A stretch of 64,000 bases of DNA from Phycisphaerae bacterium (GCA_029260015.1 JAJDEB010000034.1:1-64000), one strand, 5' to 3'. Shown: positions 45,011-54,102, counted from the stretch's first letter. Notes: generated by a model not told the origin, from the letters alone. Program-made: numbers and translations.

Positions 45011-46316
45011 TGAGGTCGCTGCCTCCTGCATTCGCCAAAATCTGAGCAAATCGCCAGACATCGACAAACGTGTTGTACAATGGAACGGGTGCGATGCGGA
45101 TCACGTTGGGCTCGCGGAAGTCTCCGACGGCGTTGGCCTGATGCAGCGCAGCGAACAACTTCTTGGGATTGTCCTTGGCCAATATCGATAGTTGGCAGCC
45201 GCGTTGACCGCTATCGCGCGGTGTGATCACTTCAAAGCGCTTGTGCCCTTGCCGATCAATCAAGAATTCCAGATAACCGGTGAGCCGCTTGGATTTTTCG
45301 CGCAGAGCTTCCATCGAAGTTTGATCGAAGAGATCGTACGAACCGCGAATCGCAGCCATTGCGAGGATGGGGGGATTGCTAATTTGCCAACCGTCAGCCG
45401 AATCGACAGGGACGAATTCCGGCTGAAGATGCATCTTGAATCGCTGCTTCGGATCATTGCCCCACCAACCGGCGAAGCGCTTCAGGTTGCGGTTCTTCGC
45501 GTGTCGTTCGTGAACGAAGCATCCGCCTACAGTTCCGGGACCGCTATTGAGATATTTGTAGTTGCACCACACGGCAAAATCGACTCCCCAATCGTGCAGC
45601 TTCAGCGGTACGTTGCCAGCCGCATGGGCCAGGTCAATGCCAATAACGCAACCAGCGCGGTGGGCGGCGTCAGTTAGTCGTTTGAGATCGTAAAACTGAC
45701 CCGTAAAATAATTCACGCCGCTGATCATGACGAGCGCCGCTTCCGATCCATGCGCCTCGATCTGTTGTTCGAAATCGTCCATGTCGATCAGATGCTCACG
45801 GTCCTTCGGAGCGACCTTGATAAACGCCTGATTTGGGTCGTATCCATGATGACGGATCTGTGAATCGACGGCGTAGATGTCCGATGGGAATGACGGCCAA
45901 TCGGTGATGATTTTAAATCGCTCGGTTGTGGGGCGGTAAAACGAAACCATCATCAGATGAAGATTGACGGTCAGGCTGTTCATCAGCACCACTTCGTCGG
46001 GGTTCGCGCCGACGATTCGGGCGGCAGACTCGCGAAATTGCAGATGGTAGTCATACCAAGGTTCGCGTCCGTCGAAGTGTGCATCAACCGCGAGTCGCGC
46101 CCAATCTTCCAACTCGCGTTCGACAATCGGTGCCACGGTCTTGGGCAACAGGCCCAGCGAATTGCCGGCTAGGTAAATGACTTCGCTTCCGTCTTGGGTT
46201 TTTGGAATGCAGAATTGTCCGCGAAACGGGCGCAGCGGATCGGCCGCATCCATTTGTTCGGCAAAGCTGCGATCGGTTGAGAATTCAGCCGTATTCGAAG
46301 TGTGCTCGGCGTGCAT
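45003..46316 (-). CDS. kynU: Kynureninase
   Basis: A 437-residue PLP enzyme that cleaves (3-hydroxy)kynurenine to (3-hydroxy)anthranilate and alanine. Seen are YLAGNSLGLLPKT, the block VVLMNSLTVNLHLMMVSFYRPT, GIDLAHAAGNVPL with the PLP Asp, and the lysine in WCNYKYLNSGPGTVGG. The C-terminus (VIRIAPVPLYNTFVDVWRF) is complete. It starts 42 bases after the ACMSD stop and overlaps kmo. Confidence 0.96.
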   Translation of the reverse strand: MHAEHTSNTAEFSTDRSFAEQMDAADPLRPFRGQFCIPKTQDGSEVIYLAGNSLGLLPKTVAPIVERELEDWARLAVDAHFDGREPWYDYHLQFRESAARIVGANPDEVVLMNSLTVNLHLMMVSFYRPTTERFKIITDWPSFPSDIYAVDSQIRHHGYDPNQAFIKVAPKDREHLIDMDDFEQQIEAHGSEAALVMISGVNYFTGQFYDLKRLTDAAHRAGCVIGIDLAHAAGNVPLKLHDWGVDFAVWCNYKYLNSGPGTVGGCFVHERHAKNRNLKRFAGWWGNDPKQRFKMHLQPEFVPVDSADGWQISNPPILAMAAIRGSYDLFDQTSMEALREKSKRLTGYLEFLIDRQGHKRFEVITPRDSGQRGCQLSILAKDNPKKLFAALHQANAVGDFREPNVIRIAPVPLYNTFVDVWRFAQILANAGGSDLNG

Positions 46317-46358
46317 TGTAGGATGATAACCGCAATGGATTCTATTGCGAAGTGCCTA

Positions 46359-47384
46359 TTACCCGCCGCAAAATCGACTCTTCGCAATCCCAAGAAACTC
46401 GAGCGCCGAACCGCTGAGCAGGAGCGATTTGGTTTCGGCATCAAGGTCGCTCATCGACTCGATGAGTTTGCCCGGCTCGGCTTCTCCCAGCGGGAACGGA
46501 TAGTCTGAACCGAGGGCGACGCGGTTGGCCCCGGCGAGTTGGATGAGATAGCGAAGGACGTCGGCATCATGGACGAGCGAATCGAAGTAGAACTTGCCGA
46601 GGTATTCGCGCGGATTCACGGCGTTGTCGATGGCGCACAAATCGGGGCGGCAATTGAATCCGTGTTCGATTCTGCCAATCGTCGCCGGAAATGATCCACC
46701 ACCGTGGGCGAAAGCGACTCTTAAATTCGGAAGTCGTTCAAATATGCCGCCAAAAATCATCGAGCAAATAGCCAACGATGTTTCCGCCGGCATGCCGACC
46801 AGCCACGGCAGCCAATAGCGCGACATGCGGTCTTTGCCGGCCATGTCCCATGGATGAACGAAGACCGCAGCGCCCAACTCCGCGGCGCATTCAAAAATCG
46901 GAAACAGCTCCGGTTCGTTGAGGTTCCAATCGTTGATGTGCGAACCGATTTCGATTCCAGCGAGGCCGAGTTCTTTGACGCATCGCTCCAATTCTTTGAT
47001 TGCGAGATCGGGCGCTTGCATGGGAAGCGTACCCAGTCCAACGAAGCGCTTCGGATGTTCTCGGACCAAACCGGCGATGTGGTCGTTGAGTATCCGCGAC
47101 AAATCAAGCGTGTCGGCTGGCTTGGCCCAATAACTGAACATGACCGGTACAGTACTGAGGACCTGCGCGGTCACGCCCGTTTGGTCACAGTCGGCGATTC
47201 TACGCTTAGATGACCAGCAATCGTCGTGGATGATCCGAAAACACTTGTCACCGATCATCATGCGGGCTTTGCAGGATTCGTGATGGTCCAAATAGACGAA
47301 GCCCTCGTACCCATAACGTTCAACAAGATCGGGCCAAGTTTCCGGAAGTATGTGCGTGTGTAAGTCGATCTTAAGAGTATCCAC
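46359..47384 (-). CDS. 2-Amino-3-carboxymuconate-6-semialdehyde decarboxylase (ACMSD)
   Basis: An amidohydrolase-fold decarboxylase of about 341 residues. It acts on the ring-opened product of 3-hydroxyanthranilate, steering the pathway away from quinolinate/NAD. The zinc ligands HxH are in [11 protein letters not shown]; further hallmarks are [14 protein letters not shown] with the metal His, FAHGGGSFP with the active-site His, and [11 protein letters not shown] with the metal Asp. Start taken as GTG 47384 because family members begin just before the HxH; TTG starts further out are possible and no ribosome site decides. First gene of the minus-strand kynurenine operon. Confidence 0.92.
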   Translation of the reverse strand: MDTLKIDLHTHILPETWPDLVERYGYEGFVYLDHHESCKARMMIGDKCFRIIHDDCWSSKRRIADCDQTGVTAQVLSTVPVMFSYWAKPADTLDLSRILNDHIAGLVREHPKRFVGLGTLPMQAPDLAIKELERCVKELGLAGIEIGSHINDWNLNEPELFPIFECAAELGAAVFVHPWDMAGKDRMSRYWLPWLVGMPAETSLAICSMIFGGIFERLPNLRVAFAHGGGSFPATIGRIEHGFNCRPDLCAIDNAVNPREYLGKFYFDSLVHDADVLRYLIQLAGANRVALGSDYPFPLGEAEPGKLIESMSDLDAETKSLLLSGSALEFLGIAKSRFCGG

Positions 47385-47621
47385 GACGGAAGGTGTAGCC
47401 CTCAAAGTGGACGCTGTCAATCTTGGTCAAACACTCAGGCGAATGCCCGTGGGAATGAATCGCAAACTGGAAGGTTACTGGACGCGAGTACATTCCCCAC
47501 ATTTAAGGGCGTCATTCGTCAAATCTAAAACGTATATTTTTTGACAGAGCGACAGGTTGCAACGCGCCGCAAGGCTTGCGCGTCACGAAACCCGCCCGCT
47601 CGAAGGGACACGCACGCAATC

Positions 47622-48191
47622 ATGAATGGGTTAGATCAAAATCCAGCGATCGCAGTGTTGTCGCAAGACGACAGTGCGATCGAGAATGCTTTTAGTGATC
47701 TGGATACAAAGATCGCGGCGTGGGTCGATGCGATGGACAAAGCCAGCGTCGCATTGGCGCAGGTTGCCCGCGTGGAACCCGTCGCACAGCCTGTTGAGGC
47801 TCCGCCGGCGGTAGAGGCTACGCCAGTTGCAAATGATGTTGCTGAGGCCCAGGAAGTTCGCGCCGAGGCGGTGGTGATTGAAAACGAATCCCCGGCGGAA
47901 GCATCATCGGGAATCGTATCGCTTCCCGGTCGTAAGAAATCGAAGAAACCGTCGCTCAAGGCGAAGACTCGAAAGCTAGCCGGTGGAGCGAAATCTGGCG
48001 AAGGAAATCCGACTGACGCAGCTCCACCGACTCCGGTCATAGTGGAGAAGACCAAAGAGGAATTGGATGCAGAGGACGAAGCCTTGCTTGCTCAGCTCGA
48101 TCCGAAAGTTGCCAAGTCGATTCACATCAAGCGGCGACTCTCGCAGGGCAGGAAGAGTGTTAAAGAACTGATCAACGAGATGCATAAGTAA
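47622..48191 (+). CDS. Acidic, Ala/Pro/Glu-rich protein, first gene of the GTPase cassette
   Basis: A 189-residue protein with no recognised domain. Residues 1-50 form an acidic helix (DSAIENAFSDLDTKIAAWVD). The middle is low-complexity Ala, Pro, Val, Glu; a basic Lys-rich patch (GRKKSKKPSLKAKTRK) follows. The last 45 residues form a helical, charged C-terminus (EEALLAQLDP-type region and KRRLSQGRKSVKELINEM). No signal peptide or membrane segment. ATG 47622 is the first credible start. It is divergent from ACMSD and followed 36 bases later by the coiled-coil gene. The role is presumably as an adaptor within the cassette (inference). Confidence 0.6.
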   Translation: MNGLDQNPAIAVLSQDDSAIENAFSDLDTKIAAWVDAMDKASVALAQVARVEPVAQPVEAPPAVEATPVANDVAEAQEVRAEAVVIENESPAEASSGIVSLPGRKKSKKPSLKAKTRKLAGGAKSGEGNPTDAAPPTPVIVEKTKEELDAEDEALLAQLDPKVAKSIHIKRRLSQGRKSVKELINEMHK

Positions 48192-48227
48192 CTTTCGATC
48201 GTCGTCGCATTGCAGGGGGGATTAACT

Positions 48228-49289
48228 GTGGGGACAGCAGTGGAACAGAACAAGAACGATCAAAACGCGCAAGGCAGTCAAGCGTCACCGCAAAGTGATT
48301 TCGACAGCCAGCAAATCGAATTGATGGGGCAAGAAGTCGTAGGTGCGATGCGCGGGCTTCGCGAATTGCTCGATGCCAGGGCGAAAGCTTTGGAGGCATG
48401 TCGAGTCGCGCTGGCAGACGAATACCGAAAGCTCGACGAAGAGCGATCGTCGTTCGGTTCTGAGCAAATCGAGTTGTGCGAGCGGATCGAGAAGCGGGAA
48501 GCCGAACTCGATGCCCGAGAAAAAGAATACGAGGGTCTGAAGGCACAAGCCGAGCAGCTTGCCGCGACCCAGAAATCACAGTTGGAGGATCTCCGCCAGC
48601 GAGATGAGCAAGCCAGCGTACAGTTGGCGGCAATGGACAAGCAGGTCGAGGAACTCACCAGGCGTGAGTCGGCTGCCTCTGCTGCGATGCAAAAAGTCGA
48701 CGAGCAGCGGATGACGCTCGAAAAAGAGCGTCTCGACTTCGAAGAAGCTCGCAAGGAAATCGGCCAAGCATCGGCAAGTGTTGAAGAAGCGCGATCAAGC
48801 CTATCGGCGCGGCAGCAGGAAATCGCCAAGGCTGAACAGAATGTTGTCGCTCAGCAGCAACAGCTTGCAGAGCAGCAGAAGGCGATGGTCGTACAGAATG
48901 CAGCCGTCGAGCAGGAACGCAAAGCTACCGAAACGCGGCGTGGCGAATTGGAGAGCATCGCCCATCAGCTCGAAGCCGGTCGCAATGAGTTGGCGGCCCA
49001 ACGCGAGCAACTGGCTGCGTCGCAACAGGAATGGGACGTCAAGCTCAGAGAATTGCAAGCCGCATCGTCGTCGCTGGCTTCGTTGCAGAAGCACCTGGAT
49101 GTGGAGATCAGCACGATCAGCGAGCAGACCGACGAATTGCTGCCGCAGTACGGGGTCACGAGAGAGTCAGCCAGTCAGGGATCGCCGGCAGACAATGGTA
49201 TGCCTTCCGCCCAGGAACAAACGGCCAACGAGTCGTTGGAGCGGTTCCAGAAACTCTGTCGCGACGCCAAGCGGCGGGCGATCGGTTAG
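48228..49289 (+). CDS. Long coiled-coil protein of the GTPase cassette
   Basis: A 353-residue protein, almost entirely one continuous coiled coil from about residue 25 to 310 (repeating Glu, Ala, Gln, Leu, Arg heptads, e.g. EQLAATQKSQLEDLRQRDEQ). There is no catalytic motif and no membrane segment, and the ends are short and flexible. GTG 48228 is chosen because GGGGGATT lies just upstream; a TTG at 48210 has no site. It sits between the acidic protein and the FGE-like protein with gaps of 36 and 56 bases, so all are probably co-transcribed. SMC-like proteins are an alternative only by composition; no ATPase head is present. Confidence 0.7.
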   Translation: MGTAVEQNKNDQNAQGSQASPQSDFDSQQIELMGQEVVGAMRGLRELLDARAKALEACRVALADEYRKLDEERSSFGSEQIELCERIEKREAELDAREKEYEGLKAQAEQLAATQKSQLEDLRQRDEQASVQLAAMDKQVEELTRRESAASAAMQKVDEQRMTLEKERLDFEEARKEIGQASASVEEARSSLSARQQEIAKAEQNVVAQQQQLAEQQKAMVVQNAAVEQERKATETRRGELESIAHQLEAGRNELAAQREQLAASQQEWDVKLRELQAASSSLASLQKHLDVEISTISEQTDELLPQYGVTRESASQGSPADNGMPSAQEQTANESLERFQKLCRDAKRRAIG

Positions 49290-49345
49290 TTGAATCATCG
49301 CATCGTTGGGTCGATACGAGGTTCGTTTGAATTGGAGAACGTCAA

Positions 49346-50338
49346 ATGCCACTGAGACTCTTGGCCAGAAAACAAAAGCCCGCTCAAAAATCGCGGTCCA
49401 AGAAGACGCCACTTGCCAATTCCGCCTTGGAGTTTGAAGCGGCTGACCAAGTGAAATTTGAAAGCGATGAACTTCGCCGGTTTCTCCAAATCGGGCGGTA
49501 CGGCGTGATCGCAGCAAACCCGGATCGTTGGCGTGGTCATGCAGAAATTCGTTCGGCGCTCAAGCGGGCCAACGATGCTATCGACAACAATTTTGCATTG
49601 GTGCCCGAAGGCAGCGCGACGCTTCCAATGACGATCAACGACGCTCCGGGCTGTCCGGAATTGGAAGTCGAAACGAATTCGTATGTGCTTTCCAAGAATG
49701 CAATCACCAACGCGGAATTTCAGAATTTCGTCGATTGCGGCGGCTACGAGGAACTCGAATTCTGGCCGCAGGACCTGTGGACGCACCTCATCGATTTTGT
49801 CGATTTGACCGGTTCCGCCGGGCCAAGGTTCTGGAGGGGCGGACGTCACAACAAGCTGCTGGCCGACCACCCCGTCGTGGGCGTCTGTTTTTATGAGGCG
49901 TTGGCGTTTGCGAAATGGGCAGGCTTCCGATTGCCGACAGAATCAGAGTGGCAAGTGGCGGCGAGTTGGCGCATTCGAAGTTCGGCGTACATATTGCGAC
50001 GGTACCCGTGGGGCGATGCGCTGGACCGATCGCGCTGCAACATCTGGTCAAGTGGATTGGCGACGACGGCACCGGTGACCGCATTCAAAGCCGGTGAAGC
50101 ACCCAATGGCGTCTCGCAATTGGTTGGTAATGTTTGGGAGTGGACGGACTCAGATCTGGAACTGTCCGACGAACAAGATCGACCAATCGTCGGAGACATG
50201 TTGATGAAGAGCATTCGCGGTGGGGCGTATGACACATACTTCCCGGCACAGGCCACCAGTGGATTTAGAACCGGCCTGGCCAGTCTTGTCCGCGCACACA
50301 ATGTTGGATTCAGATGTGCAATGGACATCAGGGGATAG
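49346..50338 (+). CDS. Formylglycine-generating-enzyme-like (SUMF1/FGE-sulfatase fold) protein lacking catalytic cysteines
   Basis: A 330-residue protein. An N-terminal region of about 90 residues starts basic (RKQKPAQKSRSKKT). The FGE/SUMF1 fold (about 90-328) is identified by NAITNAEFQNFVDCGGY, the motif RLPTESEWQVAASW, YPWGD, NVWEWTDSD, SIRGGAYD and GFRCAMD. The two cysteines that bind copper and perform the oxidation in true FGE, just after the RGG motif, are replaced (AYDTYFPAQATSGFR). The protein is therefore probably a binding or scaffold version, like many FGE-fold proteins in conflict and diversity-generating systems. It lies in the five-gene cassette before the GTPase. Confidence 0.8.
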   Translation: MPLRLLARKQKPAQKSRSKKTPLANSALEFEAADQVKFESDELRRFLQIGRYGVIAANPDRWRGHAEIRSALKRANDAIDNNFALVPEGSATLPMTINDAPGCPELEVETNSYVLSKNAITNAEFQNFVDCGGYEELEFWPQDLWTHLIDFVDLTGSAGPRFWRGGRHNKLLADHPVVGVCFYEALAFAKWAGFRLPTESEWQVAASWRIRSSAYILRRYPWGDALDRSRCNIWSSGLATTAPVTAFKAGEAPNGVSQLVGNVWEWTDSDLELSDEQDRPIVGDMLMKSIRGGAYDTYFPAQATSGFRTGLASLVRAHNVGFRCAMDIRG

Positions 50339-50390
50339 CTTGAAAGATTCTGCGCCGAGGGGTTCGGCGTAGTGTTTGGGAGACACGACG

Positions 50391-51272
50391 ATGGCAACGA
50401 CATATGCGCAGGCGACAACCTGCTTAATCTGCAACACAGAGAACACAGCCGAGGCGATGCTGTGTGGTTCGTGTTCTGCGCCGATGTCCATCGTTCATGA
50501 TTCCATCGCGCAACAACGTAACCCCCAAGTCATCACCATTGTCGGAGAGAGCAACGTCGGTAAAACGGTATATTTGGGATTCCTGCTGGACATGCTTTCG
50601 CAGCGGGCGGGTGAATTCAAGGCCGTTCCCAAAGGAGCCTATAGCGTCGATTTGCAGCAGACCGTTGTGAACTACATGGCCCACCGCATGTTCCCACCCA
50701 AGACGCCGATGGAACCCAACGAGTGGTATTGGGCCTACTATCAGATCTGCAAAATGCACGATCAGAACCAACAGTGGTTCGATCTGGTCATGCCCGATAT
50801 GGCCGGCGAATCGCTTGCTGCTGAAATCGCGACGCCCAAAACCTTCAAGGTCATCAACAGTCTGATGAATCAATCTGAAGGTTTAATCGTACTGATTGAT
50901 GCTGCGCAAGCTGCGAACGGTTCGACGCAGCCGGATTTTTTCGCCCTTAAGATGATGAGCTACATCGATGCGATGTCAGGTGGCCAGCGCGAACAACGGG
51001 TCAAGACACCGACGGCGGTGGTACTTTGCAAAGGTGATTATTGTCCGGAGGTATTCGACAACCCCAGCAGGTTTGTCGAAGCCAACCTCAACCGCGTTTG
51101 GAACATGTGCGAGTCACGTTTTGAAAACGTTGAATTCTTCGCGTCCAGTGTCGTGGGGTCATTGGGGTATGCCACGTCTGGGCACGCAGACGATTATGTG
51201 GTTCCTGTTCCTTTGCATACCGCGCTTCGCGGCGTTTTGGAGCCTTTTGAATGGATCACCGATCAGTTGTAA
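50391..51272 (+). CDS. Zinc-ribbon GTPase (DO-GTPase2-like) of the conflict-type cassette
   Basis: A 293-residue protein. An N-terminal zinc ribbon has C11, C14, C25 and C28 (CLIC and CGSC). A P-loop GTPase domain follows: G1/Walker A GESNVGKT (52-59), G3 DMAG (136-139) and a G4-like CKGD (213-216) instead of NKxD. ITIVGESNVGKTVYLGFLL resembles the double-GTPase families described in nucleotide-dependent conflict systems. No membrane segment is present. ATG 50391 has GGGAG eight bases upstream. Its 3' end overlaps the next gene by 22 bases. Domain-level identity is by motif only; a TRAFAC-type GTPase is certain, the exact family is not. Confidence 0.75.
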   Translation: MATTYAQATTCLICNTENTAEAMLCGSCSAPMSIVHDSIAQQRNPQVITIVGESNVGKTVYLGFLLDMLSQRAGEFKAVPKGAYSVDLQQTVVNYMAHRMFPPKTPMEPNEWYWAYYQICKMHDQNQQWFDLVMPDMAGESLAAEIATPKTFKVINSLMNQSEGLIVLIDAAQAANGSTQPDFFALKMMSYIDAMSGGQREQRVKTPTAVVLCKGDYCPEVFDNPSRFVEANLNRVWNMCESRFENVEFFASSVVGSLGYATSGHADDYVVPVPLHTALRGVLEPFEWITDQL

Positions 51273-52462
51273 ACCATCAGTCGGATGCCCGCCCGAGTAA
51301 CTTCGTTTCTGCCAAAATGCATCCATCCGGCCAACAATCACCATTCGGGTCGGAACATTCTTGCGCGCCAAGAATCTTCGAGATCGAATGTGATCAGGCG
51401 ATTTTCACGTCGCAAAGGTCGCCGATGGGAGAAGGCTACCGTATCGTCGCGGCCAGCCCGGGAATTCGTCCCGACGAAAAGGCTGAAATCACGCGACGTT
51501 CGCCATCGCATGGATCGCTGGCGGGCGATTCACCACAGAGTGAAGGCATGCTTGCCTACCCGTTGCCTTCGGGACGCTACTGCATCTGTCACTGTAAATT
51601 CGATGGTGCGGAGCACACGGCACGGGGCGGTCAACGCGTCAGGACGCACGCGGCAATTCTTGATCCGAAGGGCTTTCGCAAGTTTGAGGATAATCCGTTC
51701 TGGGTCGATCAGTCGCTTGCAAAAGTGCCCGTCGAAGCCGCACGGACATTTAATCCGACGATGGGGCGGCTGCACTTGAAGGCTTCGGATCGGTACACAC
51801 CGCCCAGGCACTTAGCCACATCCACCGGGCCTGATATTTTTCTAAGGGTTATTCGATCGCTTTTGGGTGACGAGCCATGCATTCTTGCATCGGTTCCAGA
51901 AACCCGCCCGACACTGCAATGGGCGCTGATGATGATTCCCGTATCGATGCGGAATAAGCGTTCGTTCTCGGTAGGGGTGAAGTTTTCACTGACGCGCAAC
52001 TTGACCACGACGATTATCCACCATGATCTCGAACGGGTACACCAGATGGTAGCGGGCCAAACGATCCAGTGGCGCGATCTTGGTGTTGCTGCACCCGTGC
52101 GACAAGACCTTTGCGCTGAGTGGCTGGGATTCATTGGCCGCCGCGCCGACCAAAGCCGACTTGTCGAAGTTGCGAAGTTGACCAATCAAATGACGGAACT
52201 CGCGACGCAGATTTCGCTGGCCCGGGTGGCAAAACTTTCGCTCGACCGCGACGCAGCGGACACTTGGGATCGCAGCGTACTTATTGAATTGCAAAACGAC
52301 TACAACAAGTTCTCCGCCCGCGACGAAATTGAATCGCGACTGACGATTGATATTCGCGAATTCGTCGAGCAACGGTTGGCTGACGTTGAAGAAACGCTTC
52401 GCAAAGAGAAGGAAGCCAAGAAAAAGGCGGCAGCGAAACAGTCCGAACCGACGCGATTGTAG
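51251..52462 (+). CDS. GTPase-associated protein (GAP1-N-like)
   Basis: A 403-residue protein without an enzyme motif. Residues 49-90 (QAIFTSQRSP, GYRIVAASPGI, then ITRRSPSHGSL) resemble the start of the GTPase-associated protein 1 N-terminal domains that accompany double GTPases. A beta-rich region, a helical middle and a charged C-terminal coiled tail (RLADVEETLRKEKEAKKKAA) follow. ATG 51251 overlaps the GTPase gene by 22 bases and is supported by GGAG eight bases upstream, indicating tight coupling. It is the last gene of the cassette; a convergent GNAT gene follows. Confidence 0.6.
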   Translation: MDHRSVVNHQSDARPSNFVSAKMHPSGQQSPFGSEHSCAPRIFEIECDQAIFTSQRSPMGEGYRIVAASPGIRPDEKAEITRRSPSHGSLAGDSPQSEGMLAYPLPSGRYCICHCKFDGAEHTARGGQRVRTHAAILDPKGFRKFEDNPFWVDQSLAKVPVEAARTFNPTMGRLHLKASDRYTPPRHLATSTGPDIFLRVIRSLLGDEPCILASVPETRPTLQWALMMIPVSMRNKRSFSVGVKFSLTRNLTTTIIHHDLERVHQMVAGQTIQWRDLGVAAPVRQDLCAEWLGFIGRRADQSRLVEVAKLTNQMTELATQISLARVAKLSLDRDAADTWDRSVLIELQNDYNKFSARDEIESRLTIDIREFVEQRLADVEETLRKEKEAKKKAAAKQSEPTRL

Positions 52463-52487
52463 AGTTGAATGGTCATTCGCCCAGCGC

Positions 52488-52991
52488 CTACAAAGCGTCA
52501 AATGCCGCGTGGTAACGAATCGAACCGGTTCGATTTTCAAGCGAACCCGCCCGAAGTTCGAGGATCATGAACGTGTCATTCGGTACGTCGTAGGTGCAAT
52601 GAATCCCGTGCTGCGATGCCGGCTGAAATCCGAATCGCGGATAGTATTCGGGATGACCCAGCACCACGACCGCATCGAAGTTTAGTTTACTTACCGCATT
52701 CAAACCCTCTCGAACCAGACGTGAGCCTACCATTTTTCGTTGACGCAAGGGCGTGACAGCCATCGGCGCGAGGCCCATCGCTTTAAATTCCGGTTGATCT
52801 TCCAGCGTGACCGGTGAAAACATGATGTGCCCGACAACCGCACCGTCGATCGTCGCCACAAGTGAAACCAACGGCGCGGCATGCACTCGGAGTCGATCCA
52901 CCAAATCGGCCTCGGCGGGGGTGCCGAATGCGGCCATGTTGACATTGCGGATGGCGTCAATGTCGCTGTCGGTTTCAGTTCGAACGTGCAT
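52488..52991 (-). CDS. GNAT family N-acetyltransferase (YhbS-like)
   Basis: A 167-residue acetyltransferase. The acetyl-CoA site is visible around LAPMAVTPLRQRKMVGSRLV, with VLGHPEYYPRFGF and the IRNVNMAAFG start, as in YhbS-like members. The acceptor is unknown. ATG 52991 (MHVRTETDSDID) lies inside the last codons of lgt, a 17-base overlap on the same strand, so the two are probably translated together. It converges with the GTPase cassette. Confidence 0.88.
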   Translation of the reverse strand: MHVRTETDSDIDAIRNVNMAAFGTPAEADLVDRLRVHAAPLVSLVATIDGAVVGHIMFSPVTLEDQPEFKAMGLAPMAVTPLRQRKMVGSRLVREGLNAVSKLNFDAVVVLGHPEYYPRFGFQPASQHGIHCTYDVPNDTFMILELRAGSLENRTGSIRYHAAFDAL

Positions 52992-54102
52992 GAGCGGAGG
53001 CTGACCGTGGCTTTCGAATGATGAAACTCGCAAGGAAGATGAGGCCCAAAACGAAGATGGCGAGGCAGATGACCTGCGAAATCGTCAATCCGCCGAACTC
53101 GCGCGGGTTGTCGGTCCGGATGAATTCCATCGTGACGCGGTTGATTGGATAGATAATCATCGCCCATACCAGCACCGTACCATGTCGATACCGTCGCCAA
53201 AAAATCGCCGACAGCACCATGAAAAGAAGCGTCAGGGCAATGAAGTCATAGAGCTGTGCAGGGTGAACCCAGTTTGTGTGCTGCTTCTTGGCGAGTTCGT
53301 GCAAGTCATGCCAAGTTGTTTGGGCAGTTTCGGGTTTGGCATTCAGCTTCAGCAAATGGACTGCGGCGGCCTCTCTGAATTTGTTGACGGGCCCGATAGA
53401 TTTTTTGGCATCGGCATATGCTTTGGACGCCGATTGCAACTTTTGGTTTTTCAAATCTCCGGTTCGGGCTTGATTAAAGGCAAATGCAGCCGACACATAG
53501 TTTTTCAATGCTTCGTCGGAATCAATGTCATCGATGGACAGGATCGGCAGGGGGATGGGCTCTTTCTTCTTCGACTCCGGACTTTTCCAGATTAAAGATT
53601 CCGGAATCTTTCCGCGTCCATCCTCCCAGTCATCAATGTACAACGGACTGAAATATGGGAATTGAATCGCCCAGGACAAGGCACGCTCGCCGGTTTCGGT
53701 CTGGCACATTCCGCCCCAGCAACATCCAAACATCAGGCAACCTAGGCGGCCCATGCCCATCGCCAGGATCAGCGGCGGGATCGCTGCATCCAGATAGGCG
53801 AGAATACTTCGCTTGGTGATCCAGAGGTAGCCCAGCGCACTGCCGACTCCCAAAACAACACCACCGATGACTTCGCGGCCACCAAAGTTTTTGTAATGAA
53901 TGAAGTACATGAGCGGACCACCGATCAATCCGCCAATCATGCCGATCAGAGTCAGGTTCGTCATTACACTGGGGTCAAGGCCAGTGAGTCGGGCCCGTCG
54001 TCTGGCGATGAACAGGGCGATGACAAAACTCAGCCCGACGATAAAGCCCCAAGTACGAATCGGAAAGTTGATGCCCGGTATGGTCCAAAGATGTGGATGC
54101 AA
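52975..54102 (-). CDS. lgt: Prolipoprotein diacylglyceryl transferase with a large hydrophilic insertion
   Basis: A 375-residue Lgt that attaches diacylglyceryl to the lipobox cysteine of lipoproteins. The N-terminal HPHLWTIPGINFPIRTWG, the signature GRLGCLMFGCCWG, HPAQLYDFI, and MEFIRTDNP are family landmarks. Between the signature and HPAQLY a charged, soluble segment of about 100 residues (roughly 160-265, ESKKKEPIPLPILSIDD onward) makes it longer than the usual 260-300 residues. Start TTG 54102 gives the standard MHP N-terminus; GGAAA lies upstream. The FG-GAP and Cys-type lipoproteins of this window would be its substrates. Confidence 0.9.
   Translation of the reverse strand: MHPHLWTIPGINFPIRTWGFIVGLSFVIALFIARRRARLTGLDPSVMTNLTLIGMIGGLIGGPLMYFIHYKNFGGREVIGGVVLGVGSALGYLWITKRSILAYLDAAIPPLILAMGMGRLGCLMFGCCWGGMCQTETGERALSWAIQFPYFSPLYIDDWEDGRGKIPESLIWKSPESKKKEPIPLPILSIDDIDSDEALKNYVSAAFAFNQARTGDLKNQKLQSASKAYADAKKSIGPVNKFREAAAVHLLKLNAKPETAQTTWHDLHELAKKQHTNWVHPAQLYDFIALTLLFMVLSAIFWRRYRHGTVLVWAMIIYPINRVTMEFIRTDNPREFGGLTISQVICLAIFVLGLIFLASFIIRKPRSASAHARSN

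Noticed and set aside
47541..47546. TTGACA as a -35 box for the GTPase cassette
   Set aside because: No -10-like hexamer at 16-18 bases downstream (the region reads GC-rich), so it was not called a promoter.
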